DNA of 64,000 bases from Methanomassiliicoccus sp. (GCA_016109435.1 JAEILR010000003.1:186001-250000), one strand, 5' to 3'. Numbered from the stretch's first letter, positions 50,498-59,290 are shown. A program made the numbers and translations. Notes: generated from the sequence alone by a model not told the origin.

Positions 50498-51676
50498 ATG
50501 AGCGCTTTACGTATCGCCATATCCGCAGCCGCGGAGGGGCCGATGGGCCGGCTATCCTCCGCGTTCCCCGGTGCCTTGCTGGAGGGAACGCCGGTGGGCG
50601 CTTCCTTACTGATCCGTTGCCGCGGGGACGCCAGTAAGCTGAAGAACTTAGAGGACCGGATGGCGTCACGCTTCGTGACTCGATATGAGGTCGACGGGGA
50701 GAGCGTGCTGACCATGGTCGCAGCCCTGCTCCCGTCCGAGGCCAAGCTCCTGAAGGCGCTCCGGGATGAGGACCTGGTTCTCCTGCCCCCGCTGATCTGG
50801 AGGGCCGGCCGGATCCAGGTCCGGCTCCTGGCGTTCAAGAATCCGGGGGACCGTGCGATCGTGGCGCTCAAGGACGCGAGGGTGATGTCCAAGATCGTGC
50901 TGGGACCACAGCAGGTGGAGGACGAGCTGCGATCGTCCGGCCTAATGCTGCCGGACCTCACCATGAAGCAGGGACAGGCCATCCTGGCGGCTTTCGAGGC
51001 GGGCTACTATGACTCCCCCCGAAGATCCACCGCCGGAGAGGTGGCCAGGGGACTGGGGGTGGCCCGGAGCACGTTCGAGGAGAGCCTCCGTTCGGCGGAG
51101 TCGCAGATGGTCCGGGCCGTCGCCCCCCTGGTCCGCGTCCGCCTGTTGGAGATGGAACAGGGGAGGAGGGAAGCAGGGGCGGAAGCACTGCATCTGTACG
51201 CCCGCTTCAGCGAAGACCTGGGGCTCTATGTTAATATGGCCCTAAGGGAGAACGGGGTGACCTCGGTCAGCTTGACCACGGAGGCGCCGGAAGCCTCTCA
51301 TGGGACAGACCATCCGTATCTGGCAAGAATGATCGAGCACCTATCCAGCGGAGAGGACGATCTGAGGGATATACCGGTGGACCTTCGGGTGTCCCCGTTC
51401 GACCGCGAGGTCCTGGTAGCCCTGCGGGAGATACCAACTGGGGAGGTTGTTACCTACGGGGAGGTGGCCAGTCGGTTAGGGCGCCCCCGGGCGGCGAGAG
51501 CGGTGGGCAGCGCCTGCGCCCGGAACCCCATACCGCTCATCATACCCTGTCACCGAGTAGTGCCTGCCGCTGGAGGCCTGGGTAACTATTCCGGCGGGAA
51601 TGGCCCGGCGACCAAGGCGGCGATCCTAGAACGGGAGGGCGTTCCCGGAAAGAAGGTGAAGGGGGGGGACCGGTAG
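50498..51676 (+). CDS. fusion of Bat-type HTH_10 regulator with O6-methylguanine-DNA methyltransferase
   Basis: 392 residues. Residues 1-150 are an N-terminal domain like those found ahead of HTH_10. HTH_10 (bacterio-opsin activator type) is at 157-207 (AGYYDSPRRSTAGEVARGLGVARSTF). Residues 215-385 are a full AGT/Ogt: an N-subdomain and then VVTYGEVASRLGRPRAARAVG with PCHRVV, the acceptor Cys351, and YSGG. This is a repair enzyme joined to a DNA-binding regulator, a logical counterpart of bacterial Ada. TATA-like GATAAAGG at 50460-50467 lies about 33 bases before the ATG. Whether methylation changes DNA binding is unknown. Confidence 0.9.
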   Translation: MSALRIAISAAAEGPMGRLSSAFPGALLEGTPVGASLLIRCRGDASKLKNLEDRMASRFVTRYEVDGESVLTMVAALLPSEAKLLKALRDEDLVLLPPLIWRAGRIQVRLLAFKNPGDRAIVALKDARVMSKIVLGPQQVEDELRSSGLMLPDLTMKQGQAILAAFEAGYYDSPRRSTAGEVARGLGVARSTFEESLRSAESQMVRAVAPLVRVRLLEMEQGRREAGAEALHLYARFSEDLGLYVNMALRENGVTSVSLTTEAPEASHGTDHPYLARMIEHLSSGEDDLRDIPVDLRVSPFDREVLVALREIPTGEVVTYGEVASRLGRPRAARAVGSACARNPIPLIIPCHRVVPAAGGLGNYSGGNGPATKAAILEREGVPGKKVKGGDR

Positions 51677-51730
51677 GTCAGCCGTGAATTCCAGGGAGAA
51701 AAGGAAAGAGGATAAAGTGGTTTGAGGAGG

Positions 51731-53179
51731 TCAGCTGACCTCGACCTTCTCATCTATCGCGGTCCTGCTCTTGCGCTGGGCAAAGGACTCGTTCTGCGAG
51801 TAGATCCACAGCGGGAAGAACAGCGCGAGAACGCCGAAGGCGATGATATTGGAGGTCATGCCGAACTCAAGGTAGTTGATGTAGATCCCTCCGATGAGAA
51901 GGAAGGGTATCTGCAGGATCGCCAGCGCGAGGGCGATCCACACCCAGCCACGGGGCGCCTTATAGGGCCTGATGATCTTCCTCAGCTCGGGATCACGGTG
52001 GGCCTTGACGTACGCGGCCAGGGCGATGGCGAAGACGAAAACGTATCCTATCGCCGAGATGGCCAGGATGGCCACCGGGTTTCCCTGGAGCAAGACCAGG
52101 AGGGCCATATTGAACAGGGCGATCACCAGTATCGCCCGCATCGGCTCACCGTTCTTGTTGGTCTTGACGAACCAGCAGGGCAGGTTCCCCATCAGGGCCA
52201 TCGAGTGCATGGCCCTGGCGCCGGCGGAATATCCGATCTGGATCAGAAGAACGCAGGCACAGACCAGCAGTAGGATGACCACGGAACCGCCTAGTTCCCC
52301 GAAGGCCATGGCCGCCACCGGCCGCAGAGGCGATATCGGCTCGGCCAGGATGCCATCGATGCCCAGGGCGCCGATGACCGAGGTCTGGATGAGCACGAAC
52401 ATGAACAAGCAGATGGCACCGCAGGCGAACAGGGCCTTGGGCAGGTCGACGGACGGCTTGTGGTACTCCGGACCGTAGACCGCCACCACTTCCCAGCAGC
52501 ACGCGCTCCACTGAGCGATGACCATCATGCCCAGGACCAGGAGGATGTGGTCCCCGTCCCACACCCAATCGGCCGGCACCATGTAGTTTGTAATGTTATC
52601 GAGGTGGAAGTTGCCGGTGACGAACGGTGCCAAAGTGATGATGGCGATCGGCAGGAGGGTGACCACCCCGACGATGAGACCCAGCTTGGCGCTGTGCTCC
52701 AGGCCGCGAGAGGCCAGGACCGCCAGGCCGACCAGGACCATCAAACCGACTATTAGGTTGAGCGTGAGGAAGTCGATGGACGCGAGGTTGGGGAACAGGC
52801 CCACCAGGTATCCGCAGATGACGATAATGAAGACCGCTAGGCCGGGAGCCCAAACCAGCCAGTATGCCCATCCGCAGAACCCTCCGATGAGCCGGCCCTT
52901 TTCGTACTTCCGGTCGACCCCGTCCCTGCTCTTGAAGATCTCCTGAGTGAACCCCGGGATCCCGCTGGCATTGGGGAAGGCCACCGCCAGCTCGCCGAAC
53001 GCCATGTTCTGAATGAATCCCTGGACCACCGCCAGGCCCCACAACAGGATCGACGCCGCCCACAGGAACATGGTGGTAGGCACAATGCTGGGCAGGATGG
53101 CCAGGGGAATGCCGATACCTATCAGGAGGCCCTGTTTCCAGTCGATCCTCCGATGCAATCCGTTATCTGAATCCGTCAT
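51731..53179 (-). CDS. APC-family amino acid/amine permease
   Basis: 482 residues, 12-13 membrane helices. APC-superfamily features: GIGIPLAILPSIVPTTMF at helix 1, FGELAVAFPNASGIPGFTQE and WAYWLVWAPGL. Takes up an amino acid, polyamine or methylated amine; in methylotrophic methanogens such permeases often serve methylated amines, but no substrate can be shown. Its promoter has two GTTGGA-N7-TCCAAC operators around the TATA box, as for the adh-trpD-like operon. Confidence 0.88.
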   Translation of the reverse strand: MTDSDNGLHRRIDWKQGLLIGIGIPLAILPSIVPTTMFLWAASILLWGLAVVQGFIQNMAFGELAVAFPNASGIPGFTQEIFKSRDGVDRKYEKGRLIGGFCGWAYWLVWAPGLAVFIIVICGYLVGLFPNLASIDFLTLNLIVGLMVLVGLAVLASRGLEHSAKLGLIVGVVTLLPIAIITLAPFVTGNFHLDNITNYMVPADWVWDGDHILLVLGMMVIAQWSACCWEVVAVYGPEYHKPSVDLPKALFACGAICLFMFVLIQTSVIGALGIDGILAEPISPLRPVAAMAFGELGGSVVILLLVCACVLLIQIGYSAGARAMHSMALMGNLPCWFVKTNKNGEPMRAILVIALFNMALLVLLQGNPVAILAISAIGYVFVFAIALAAYVKAHRDPELRKIIRPYKAPRGWVWIALALAILQIPFLLIGGIYINYLEFGMTSNIIAFGVLALFFPLWIYSQNESFAQRKSRTAIDEKVEVS

Positions 53180-53222
53180 GTCGATACGCTCCGCTAGTTC
53201 GATCGAATTCTATCTCAAACAA

Positions 53223-53241
53223 GTTGGACCTATAATCCAAC
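53223..53241 (-). promoter_or_regulatory. proximal operator of the APC permease promoter
   Basis: GTTGGACCTATAATCCAAC, perfect arms (extending one base each side to 21 bp), covering about +1 to +19 from the predicted transcription start and 44 bases before the ATG. Confidence 0.65.
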
Positions 53242-53263
53242 TACGGCCGGATTGAGGAAAGGA

Positions 53264-53272
53264 CTATAAATC
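53264..53272 (-). promoter_or_regulatory. TATA box of the APC permease gene
   Basis: Minus strand GATTTATAG followed by TCCTTTCC; located midway between two operators with the same geometry as at 24605-24613. Confidence 0.6.
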
Positions 53273-53292
53273 GTTTTATCGACCGAAATATA

Positions 53293-53311
53293 GTTGGATG
53301 TATACTCCAAC
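53293..53311 (-). promoter_or_regulatory. distal operator of the APC permease promoter
   Basis: GTTGGATGTATACTCCAAC, perfect arms (21 bp with flanking A/T), centred about 34 bases upstream of the TATA box. Confidence 0.65.
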
Positions 53312-53343
53312 TGTATCATCCAGTAGGTCGCTTCGATCGCTGC

Positions 53344-53673
53344 TTATTCCAGGAAATGTATGCACACGTTCTTCTCCTTGATAGCGTGGCGCTTGGAGAT
53401 CATCCCCACCTCCATCCATATGACGTTGAACACGGCCACGGGTATCAGGCAGGTTGGGGTCAATCGGGCCTCTTCCGCGCACTTCCAGACCTTGGAACCG
53501 GTGTTCTGCACATAATCCTCCATCCCCACCGGTCCGAGACGCCGGCCAAAGTCCCGGACGTCCTTGCAGGTCGATCGTATCCTTACCTTGACCGTCCCGT
53601 CCGGCTGTTCGTCCGCGTCGATGAGGGTCTTGTGATCGCAGATGGTCATATCCACGCGTACCTTGGAGGTCAT
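53344..53673 (-). CDS. small cysteine-containing protein, DUF6951-like
   Basis: 109 residues with cysteines at 12, 36, 65, 75 and 105 and the layout of small methanogen proteins with VRIRSTCKDV and a following CxIPVAV segment. No membrane helix or known enzyme motif. The placement of Cys12, Cys36 and Cys75 suggests a metal or cluster site; the family name is tentative. TATA box CTATATCT at 53701-53708 lies about 31 bases before the ATG. Confidence 0.65.
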   Translation of the reverse strand: MTSKVRVDMTICDHKTLIDADEQPDGTVKVRIRSTCKDVRDFGRRLGPVGMEDYVQNTGSKVWKCAEEARLTPTCLIPVAVFNVIWMEVGMISKRHAIKEKNVCIHFLE

Positions 53674-53746
53674 GTAATCGTCCTAGGCATTGACCTCAAT
53701 AGATATAGTGGTTCATCGGTCCGGCCGTCGGAACGCTCAACAGTAT

Positions 53747-53755
53747 GATATATAG
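53747..53755 (+). promoter_or_regulatory. TATA box of the cupredoxin gene
   Basis: GATATATAG centred 25 bases before the ATG, implying a leaderless mRNA. It is back to back with the TATA box of the 53344-53673 gene. Confidence 0.6.
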
Positions 53756-53775
53756 AAAAGGGTCAAATCGATATC

Positions 53776-54138
53776 ATGGACCGGAGGGTATTGGCGGTGA
53801 TCGCCGTGGCCGCTGTCGTCATCATCGTTATCGTCGCGATCATGGTTATGCAAACACCCCCTGGCGGGAACGGTAACGAACAACTGGGCGGCAATATGGT
53901 AGACATCAGGGACTTCTCGTTCGACCCAGGGACCCTGACCGTCGCCAACGGGACCACCGTCACCTGGACGAATCTTGATTCCTTCGATCATACCGTGACC
54001 TTCGACAACGGGCCGTTCATCAGCAGTGAGCTGATGAGCAGGGGCGAGATGTTCAATGTCACTTTCGATCGGTCGGGCACATATAACTATCACTGTTCGA
54101 TCCACCCGAGCATGACCGGCACGATAGTGGTGGAGTGA
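53776..54138 (+). CDS. membrane-anchored cupredoxin (plastocyanin/azurin-like)
   Basis: 120 residues. N-terminal membrane helix (5-25) as uncleaved or lipoprotein-like anchor, a short linker, then a blue-copper domain with His72 (FDHTVTF) and the loop Cys107-x2-His110-x2-Met113 (YHCSIHPSM), the full type 1 copper ligand set. It would carry electrons or sequester copper outside the cell. Such proteins are unusual for an obligate anaerobe. Confidence 0.9.
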   Translation: MDRRVLAVIAVAAVVIIVIVAIMVMQTPPGGNGNEQLGGNMVDIRDFSFDPGTLTVANGTTVTWTNLDSFDHTVTFDNGPFISSELMSRGEMFNVTFDRSGTYNYHCSIHPSMTGTIVVE

Positions 54139-54573
54139 GCCGACACTTCTCGTCCGGAGGGCAGACGTTCGGGTGAGGAAGGGCGGAGAAGTGCCCTGCC
54201 CGCCTTTCATGTTCGTATGAACTATGTGGCTAGCGTCGGCTCATCAAAAAAGCCCCAAATTATCATTCTACATTTCTAGAACGAACTTTTACAATCGAAC
54301 ATTAGCTTTATATCGTTACGCGGAGAATCGATAGATTAGTGCGAGAGTAAGGACTATCAGGTTCCTCAATAAACTCCCTTTCCTGACTTCACTGGATGGG
54401 GTTTGAACGATTACGATAGGTCTTACTTTAATATCTCGCTAAATATTATATTGTTCTCTATTTTACTAAAATTGTAAACAATTGTTTATATACTATTTTC
54501 GTGATGTGGAAAACGAACGGTCCGAGTTCCATGGTGGGGTTCGGATTGTTGAACAAGAGGAGAGAATGGGAAA
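54139..54573 (+). other. 435-base AT-rich intergenic region upstream of mtaCB
   Basis: Markedly more AT-rich than the rest of the window. It holds the mtaC promoter with a palindrome at 54475-54488 and several AT runs (ATATTATATTG, CTTTATATCG at 54307-54316) that could be further promoters. No ORF or RNA gene is recognised. Confidence 0.6.
54475..54493 (+). promoter_or_regulatory. mtaC promoter: 14-bp palindrome overlapping the TATA box
   Basis: Palindrome TAAACAATTGTTTA (54475-54488) runs into TATA box TTTATATAC (54485-54493). The predicted start near 54515 leaves a leader of about 60 bases with GAGGAGAG before the ATG. Confidence 0.6.
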
Positions 54574-55362
54574 ATGCTAGACTTCGACAATGTGAATGCT
54601 GACAAGATCTTGACGCGTTATGACATCAAGATGGAAGCAGCGGAGAAGCCCGAGACGATAGCTGCTAGGATCCTTCCCAAGGACCCCCTTCTGAAGAAGG
54701 TCGCCGACGATGTGTGGACCCTGAAGGGAAAGCTTGTTGAGGAGGATGTTAAGGCCGCGCTGAAGAGCCACTCCCCCGAGGAGGTCATTCAGAACGGTCT
54801 GCTGAAGGGAATGGATGTAACGTCCGAACTGTACGGACGGGGTATCTACTACCTGCCGCACGTCATGGTCGCTTCCGACGCTATGACCAAGGGAATGAAG
54901 CTTGCCGAGGGTGCCCTCGCATCCGGTCACATGAAGACCAAGGGAACCATCGTCATGCACGCCGCCGAGGGAGACCCCCACGACATTGGCAAGAACATCG
55001 CCGCGGTGCTGCTGAAGTCCAACGGCTTCGGTGTCGTCGACCTGGGCAGGGATATCCTGGTCAGCGATGTCGTCGACGCGGTAGTGAAGAACAAGCCGAT
55101 GATGGTCACTGGGACCGCCCTTATGACCACCACCATGTCCGCGTTCCCCAAGATCGCCGAGAGGCTGGAAGAGAAGGGGATCAACATCCCGTTCATCTGC
55201 GCCGGCGGTGCGGTTAACAGGGAGTACGTGGAGTCTTACCCGATGGGCGTATACGCCGAGAAGGCCGCGCAGGGACCTGGTCTCGCCACCAAGGCCGTTG
55301 AGGGCTGGGACTGGAGGAAGCTGAGGGACAAGTGGGATGACCTAATGTCCGGGAAGGCCTAA
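54574..55362 (+). CDS. mtaC: methanol-specific corrinoid protein
   Basis: 262 residues. N-terminal helical cap, then the B12 domain with the base-off motif EGDPHDIGK; His136 is the cobalt ligand, at the same number as in Methanosarcina barkeri MtaC. Carries the methyl group between MtaB and MtaA. Codon use is strongly biased (highly expressed). The order mtaC-mtaB differs from the mtaB-second naming but is seen elsewhere in the order. Confidence 0.95.
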   Translation: MLDFDNVNADKILTRYDIKMEAAEKPETIAARILPKDPLLKKVADDVWTLKGKLVEEDVKAALKSHSPEEVIQNGLLKGMDVTSELYGRGIYYLPHVMVASDAMTKGMKLAEGALASGHMKTKGTIVMHAAEGDPHDIGKNIAAVLLKSNGFGVVDLGRDILVSDVVDAVVKNKPMMVTGTALMTTTMSAFPKIAERLEEKGINIPFICAGGAVNREYVESYPMGVYAEKAAQGPGLATKAVEGWDWRKLRDKWDDLMSGKA

Positions 55363-55376
55363 TCGAGGTGAAAAAA

Positions 55377-56780
55377 ATGGCACTTAAGAACTTTACAAAG
55401 ATGGAATACGGCTCTGCTGATGAGATGGTTTTTGGTGAGGCAAAGTACCCCCTCTCATACGGCCTAGGCTTGAAGGTAGGTGCGGGATTCGTTTCCCCTG
55501 AGATCAACTTCGCCCCCAGGCCGGGCGCGGAGAAGAACCCCGAGTCCCTGACCAAGGAGTACGTGGACTACATCACCAAGGACATCATGAACCGCGCCGT
55601 GACCCTCGGGTTCCCCTCCCTCCAGCTGGAGAACGAGTGGATCCACCAGATGGGTAACGACCCCGAGAAGTTCGCGAAGCCCGTGGTCGTCGGCCAGAAG
55701 GCCGTCATGAGGAAGTTCCACGAGGAGTACGGCGTTGCTTGCGCTATCAGGCACACCTGCGCTGACCCCAGGCTGGCCGAGTTCGGTATGAGGCCCGGCA
55801 TGGACAAGAGGCACGCCTACCCTGAGAAGACCCTGGAGTCCTTCGAGGTCGCTGCAGCGAACGGCGCCGATGTGCTGTCCATCGAGACGATGGGTGGCAA
55901 GGAGATCGCTGACTACGCTGTTGTCAGGCAGGATATCCGCGGATGGCTGTTCGGTATCGGCTACTGCGGTTCCCTCGACATGGCCTGGCTGTGGCCCCAG
56001 ATCGTGGACATCGCCAAGAAGCACAAGGTCGTCCCCGGTGGAGACACCAACTGCGCCGGTGCGAACACCTCTATGTTCATGGCCGGCGGCTACCTGGACA
56101 AGGATATCCCCAGGACCTTCTCTGCGGTCACCCGTGCTATCGCCTCGGCCAGAACCCTGGTCGCGATCGAGGCCGGCGCAACCGGTCCGGACAAGGACTG
56201 CGGCTACGAGGGACCAATCCTGAAGGCCATATCTGGCCGCCCGTCTGCCCAGGAGGGCAAGGGCGCTCAGGACGCCCACGCTGACCTGATGGGTAACCTT
56301 ACCGCCCAGGTCTGCGACCTGTGGTCCAACGAGTCGGTGGAGTACCACTCCGAGTTCGGCGGCTCGTCCGTCCAGTGCTGGCTCGGCGTCATCGGCTACG
56401 AGGCCGCGCTCATGAACGCCGCCAAGGCTCTGAAGCAGGACAAGGTCCTCAGGGACATCTACACTGCCTCGGACCGGTACCGCTGCCCGGAGGCCTTCAT
56501 CATCTCGTACGACAATGCGTACAAGATCGGTGAGGCCATCGTCGCTGAGGGTAACAACTACTACCTCAGGGCCAAGGCTGCGGGTCTGAAGGCCGCGGAA
56601 CTTATCCAGGCGTCCAACGACAAGGGCAAGCTGAAGCTGTCCAAGCAGGAGAAGGACACCCTGAACAAGATCCTCACCGACCTGAACTCCCTGCCGTCCG
56701 AGGAAGGCAAGTTCGTCGACTGGGCTCTCAAGGAGTACAAGGACGTACAAGCCTGGAACCCGAAGAACTACGAGCTCTGA
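55377..56780 (+). CDS. mtaB: methanol:corrinoid methyltransferase
   Basis: 467 residues, zinc enzyme that cleaves methanol and methylates MtaC. The zinc ligands match M. barkeri Glu164, Cys220 and Cys269 with a constant shift of six: Glu170 (LSIETMGGKE), Cys226 (GDTNCAGAN) and Cys275 (DKDCGYEGP). GAGGTG lies seven bases before the ATG; the GTG at 55368 is part of that ribosome site. 14 bases after mtaC; first-class evidence for methylotrophic methanogenesis. Confidence 0.96.
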   Translation: MALKNFTKMEYGSADEMVFGEAKYPLSYGLGLKVGAGFVSPEINFAPRPGAEKNPESLTKEYVDYITKDIMNRAVTLGFPSLQLENEWIHQMGNDPEKFAKPVVVGQKAVMRKFHEEYGVACAIRHTCADPRLAEFGMRPGMDKRHAYPEKTLESFEVAAANGADVLSIETMGGKEIADYAVVRQDIRGWLFGIGYCGSLDMAWLWPQIVDIAKKHKVVPGGDTNCAGANTSMFMAGGYLDKDIPRTFSAVTRAIASARTLVAIEAGATGPDKDCGYEGPILKAISGRPSAQEGKGAQDAHADLMGNLTAQVCDLWSNESVEYHSEFGGSSVQCWLGVIGYEAALMNAAKALKQDKVLRDIYTASDRYRCPEAFIISYDNAYKIGEAIVAEGNNYYLRAKAAGLKAAELIQASNDKGKLKLSKQEKDTLNKILTDLNSLPSEEGKFVDWALKEYKDVQAWNPKNYEL

Positions 56781-56821
56781 GCGAGGAGCGATTCCCTCCT
56801 GGCCTAAACCGTTTCAAACCC

Positions 56822-56840
56822 TTTCCCTTCACCTTTTTTT
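56822..56840 (+). terminator. T-rich terminator after mtaB
   Basis: Pyrimidine run ending in seven T about 50 bases after the mtaB stop; no strong hairpin, as is common for archaeal termination. Confidence 0.45.
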
Positions 56841-56936
56841 GTAAAGTTCGATCATCGTGCATATGCTGGAAATTCTATAGCACATCGAACTATGGCTGAG
56901 GATACTATCGCGCCTAGGATCAGCGGCCTATAGCGA

Positions 56937-57716
56937 TCACCAGGCGAAGTAGCGGTCATCGATCCGTGCAAGCCGCACCGGCACGCTGTAGAGCTCGCCG
57001 AGGTTCTCCTCGTTCAGCTCGCTCATGTCCCCGTCGCGGAAGATCTGACCGTCCTTCATCAGAATGACCCTCTCCATCTCCGGTATGATGTCCGACGGGT
57101 CGTGGGTGACCATCACCAGCGTTCTGCCGGTAGCGGCGAGGGCGCGCATGGCCTCCCTTACTATATGCTTCCCTGTGAGGTCCAGGGAGGTCATCGGCTC
57201 GTCAAGGATCAATGCTTCCGGCTCGTTGACCAGCGCGCGGGCCATGAGCACCCTGCGTGCCTCGCCCGATGACAGCGTGGATACCGTTCTCGATGCGAGG
57301 TGGGAGGAGCCGACCAGGGACAACGCCTTCAGGGCCTTCGTCCTCATCTCCGCGGTCAGCGCCTGGGAGCGGTTGGTGCCGATGGAACCGTAGAACCCGG
57401 AAAGGACCGCCTCGACCGCCCCCATGTCCCGACGGAACTCGTACTGCAGATCCCCCGACACCAGGCCGAAGGCTCTGCGGACGTCGAACAGGGAGAAGTG
57501 CTCCTCCCCCATGATGCGTACGAACGAGCCGTCCGCCGAGGTGTCCGCGCGGTTTTCCCCCAGCATGACCTTTATGAGCGAGGATTTTCCGGACCCGTTA
57601 GGTCCCAGCACCACCACTCTCTCACCCTTGCGGATGCACAGGTCGATGTCCCTGAGGATCACCGATCGTTCCTTCACCACCGATACTCCGTGCATCTCGA
57701 TTATGGGCGTGGACAC
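56937..57716 (-). CDS. ABC-type ATPase (ModF/COG1119-like)
   Basis: 259 residues. Walker A GPNGSGKSS (39-47), Q-loop region VSGDLQYEF, signature LSSGEARRV, Walker B ALILDEPM and H-loop VTHDP. No permease or binding protein is adjacent, so it may be a soluble ATPase, as in ModF, or pair with subunits elsewhere. Single-domain, unlike the tandem ModF. Confidence 0.87.
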   Translation of the reverse strand: MSTPIIEMHGVSVVKERSVILRDIDLCIRKGERVVVLGPNGSGKSSLIKVMLGENRADTSADGSFVRIMGEEHFSLFDVRRAFGLVSGDLQYEFRRDMGAVEAVLSGFYGSIGTNRSQALTAEMRTKALKALSLVGSSHLASRTVSTLSSGEARRVLMARALVNEPEALILDEPMTSLDLTGKHIVREAMRALAATGRTLVMVTHDPSDIIPEMERVILMKDGQIFRDGDMSELNEENLGELYSVPVRLARIDDRYFAW

Positions 57717-57821
57717 GACCTCCCCATCGACCAGGACCTACATTAAGGTCCATCTCGGAAGGGAGCGGGCAAGGAACACATCTCTGCCCGGTGGTAACGG
57801 GCGGGACGTTAAAGCAACGAA

Positions 57822-57857
57822 GATTAAGAAAAGAAAGAGGAGGGTCCGAAGACCCTC
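57822..57857 (-). terminator. hairpin terminator of the surface-protein gene
   Basis: Minus strand: GAGGGTC stem, TTCG tetraloop, GACCCTC, then a T-rich tract (CTCTTTCTTTTCTT). Located 14 bases after the stop of the 57872 gene. Confidence 0.7.
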
Positions 57858-57871
57858 GTTGGACCCTATCT

Positions 57872-59290
57872 TTAAGCCTTGGGTTTGCCCTTGCGCTTCA
57901 CCATGAGGATCACGCCCACCGCAGCGACGGCGGCTATGGCCACCAGGGCGACGATCAGCAGCAGGTTCATCGGGTCATCGAGGAAACCCTTGGCCGCCCC
58001 GGCGGTCAAGCTAAGCTCCTCGTACGTCTTTTCCCCGGCCACCTGATCAGCTATCGTGGTTGCGGTCTTCTCGGCCTCACTTACCGGCACAGACCTCATG
58101 TCCAGGACCATCTTGGCCATCGGGAGGGGGTAGGTCAGCTCGGCCCCCACCAGGTATCCGTTTGCCGGGCAGTAGATCAGCTGGAAGAAGTTGTTGTTGC
58201 TGGCATCCTCGAAGCCCAGCCGGTAGGCGGAAATATTGCCGTGCACGGGGTCGTCAATGGTGACATTGCGGACGTTGCAGAAGGTCATGCTGGCCTTGGC
58301 AGCCTCGATCTCCAGTGTCCCATTGTCGATCCGAGGATCATCGTTGTAGGGATTGTATATCTTAGCCAGGTCGATGGGGAAGCCAGTTATGCCCCATTCG
58401 GCACTATCCTCATCGAACCACTCATCAGTGAACCTCTCGGGCATCCCAGTAACGTTTAGGACACCAGTCCATCCGAAGGTCGCGTTGACGTATGATTCCT
58501 GTTCCCATTCGCCCCTCTCTGCCGGGGCGTCCTTAACGATGGCCAGATACGGGTCGAAGCTCATCTCGCCGTTAAGCGAGAGGTCCATGGTGATGTTGCT
58601 GCGGAAGGTCTCGTAGGCGGTGATGTTCTCGATATCCAGGTCGTTGTCCGAGTCATAGTAGTAATTCATGACCGGGTAGTTCATCACATCAAGGTAGCCT
58701 CGAGCGTAGGCCATTGCTTCCATCTGCACCGATTTCACTGCCAGATCGCTCTTCTGCAGGTGAACGATGAAGGTCTGGTTGGACCCCGCAGCGATCTTGC
58801 CGTCAACGCTGAAGGTCTTCACCGAGGCCGGAGCGTCACTGAGGTTGAGAAGCTCATTCGGGTTCTGGGACCACCCAGACCAGTAGCTGATGTATGAACC
58901 CGTGTCCACCACCTCTCCGGTCATGGTGAACGTCGCGGCCAAGGAGAAGTTCTGGGCCGCGGTGATCTTCATCACATACTCGTCAGCCGATGCCCCGATC
59001 ACTTCGAAGACCGCCACCGAAGTGATGTAACCATCCATCCTGGCGTCCTCGATGATGGCATTGTGCACCCACGAATCATCATCGCCGATACTGATCAGTT
59101 GGTTGATGGAGGTGTAGCTCAAGCTGAGGTCCTTCTCCCCCTTCAGCGCGAACTTGTCACCCACGCTGTAGGTGGCATAGCTGGCCTCGGAGGTGGTGGT
59201 TCCAAAAATCGCAATGAACGATGCGCATACCATCACGACGACCATTGCGGCCGCCAGGATTGGTCTGGCCATCCTTGATGCTGAACTCAT
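57872..59290 (-). CDS. large secreted surface protein with C-terminal membrane anchor
   Basis: 472 residues. Signal peptide about 8-32 (ARPILAAAMVVVMVCASFIA), extracellular beta-rich ectodomain with many Tyr/Asn/Asp residues and several NxS/T sequons (NITM, NVTI, NIS), one C-terminal membrane helix (about 445-466) and a short basic tail KRKGKPKA. Architecture fits an S-layer-associated or cell-envelope protein; no domain is recognised. Probably leaderless from AATTTAAG at about 59317. Ends at a TTCG terminator. Confidence 0.8.
   Translation of the reverse strand: MSSASRMARPILAAAMVVVMVCASFIAIFGTTTSEASYATYSVGDKFALKGEKDLSLSYTSINQLISIGDDDSWVHNAIIEDARMDGYITSVAVFEVIGASADEYVMKITAAQNFSLAATFTMTGEVVDTGSYISYWSGWSQNPNELLNLSDAPASVKTFSVDGKIAAGSNQTFIVHLQKSDLAVKSVQMEAMAYARGYLDVMNYPVMNYYYDSDNDLDIENITAYETFRSNITMDLSLNGEMSFDPYLAIVKDAPAERGEWEQESYVNATFGWTGVLNVTGMPERFTDEWFDEDSAEWGITGFPIDLAKIYNPYNDDPRIDNGTLEIEAAKASMTFCNVRNVTIDDPVHGNISAYRLGFEDASNNNFFQLIYCPANGYLVGAELTYPLPMAKMVLDMRSVPVSEAEKTATTIADQVAGEKTYEELSLTAGAAKGFLDDPMNLLLIVALVAIAAVAAVGVILMVKRKGKPKA

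Noticed and set aside
54353-54360. AGGACTAT, a third copy of the element shared by the two operator promoters
   Set aside because: No GTTGGA-N7-TCCAAC operator and no minus-strand gene start are nearby; a match of eight bases may be chance.
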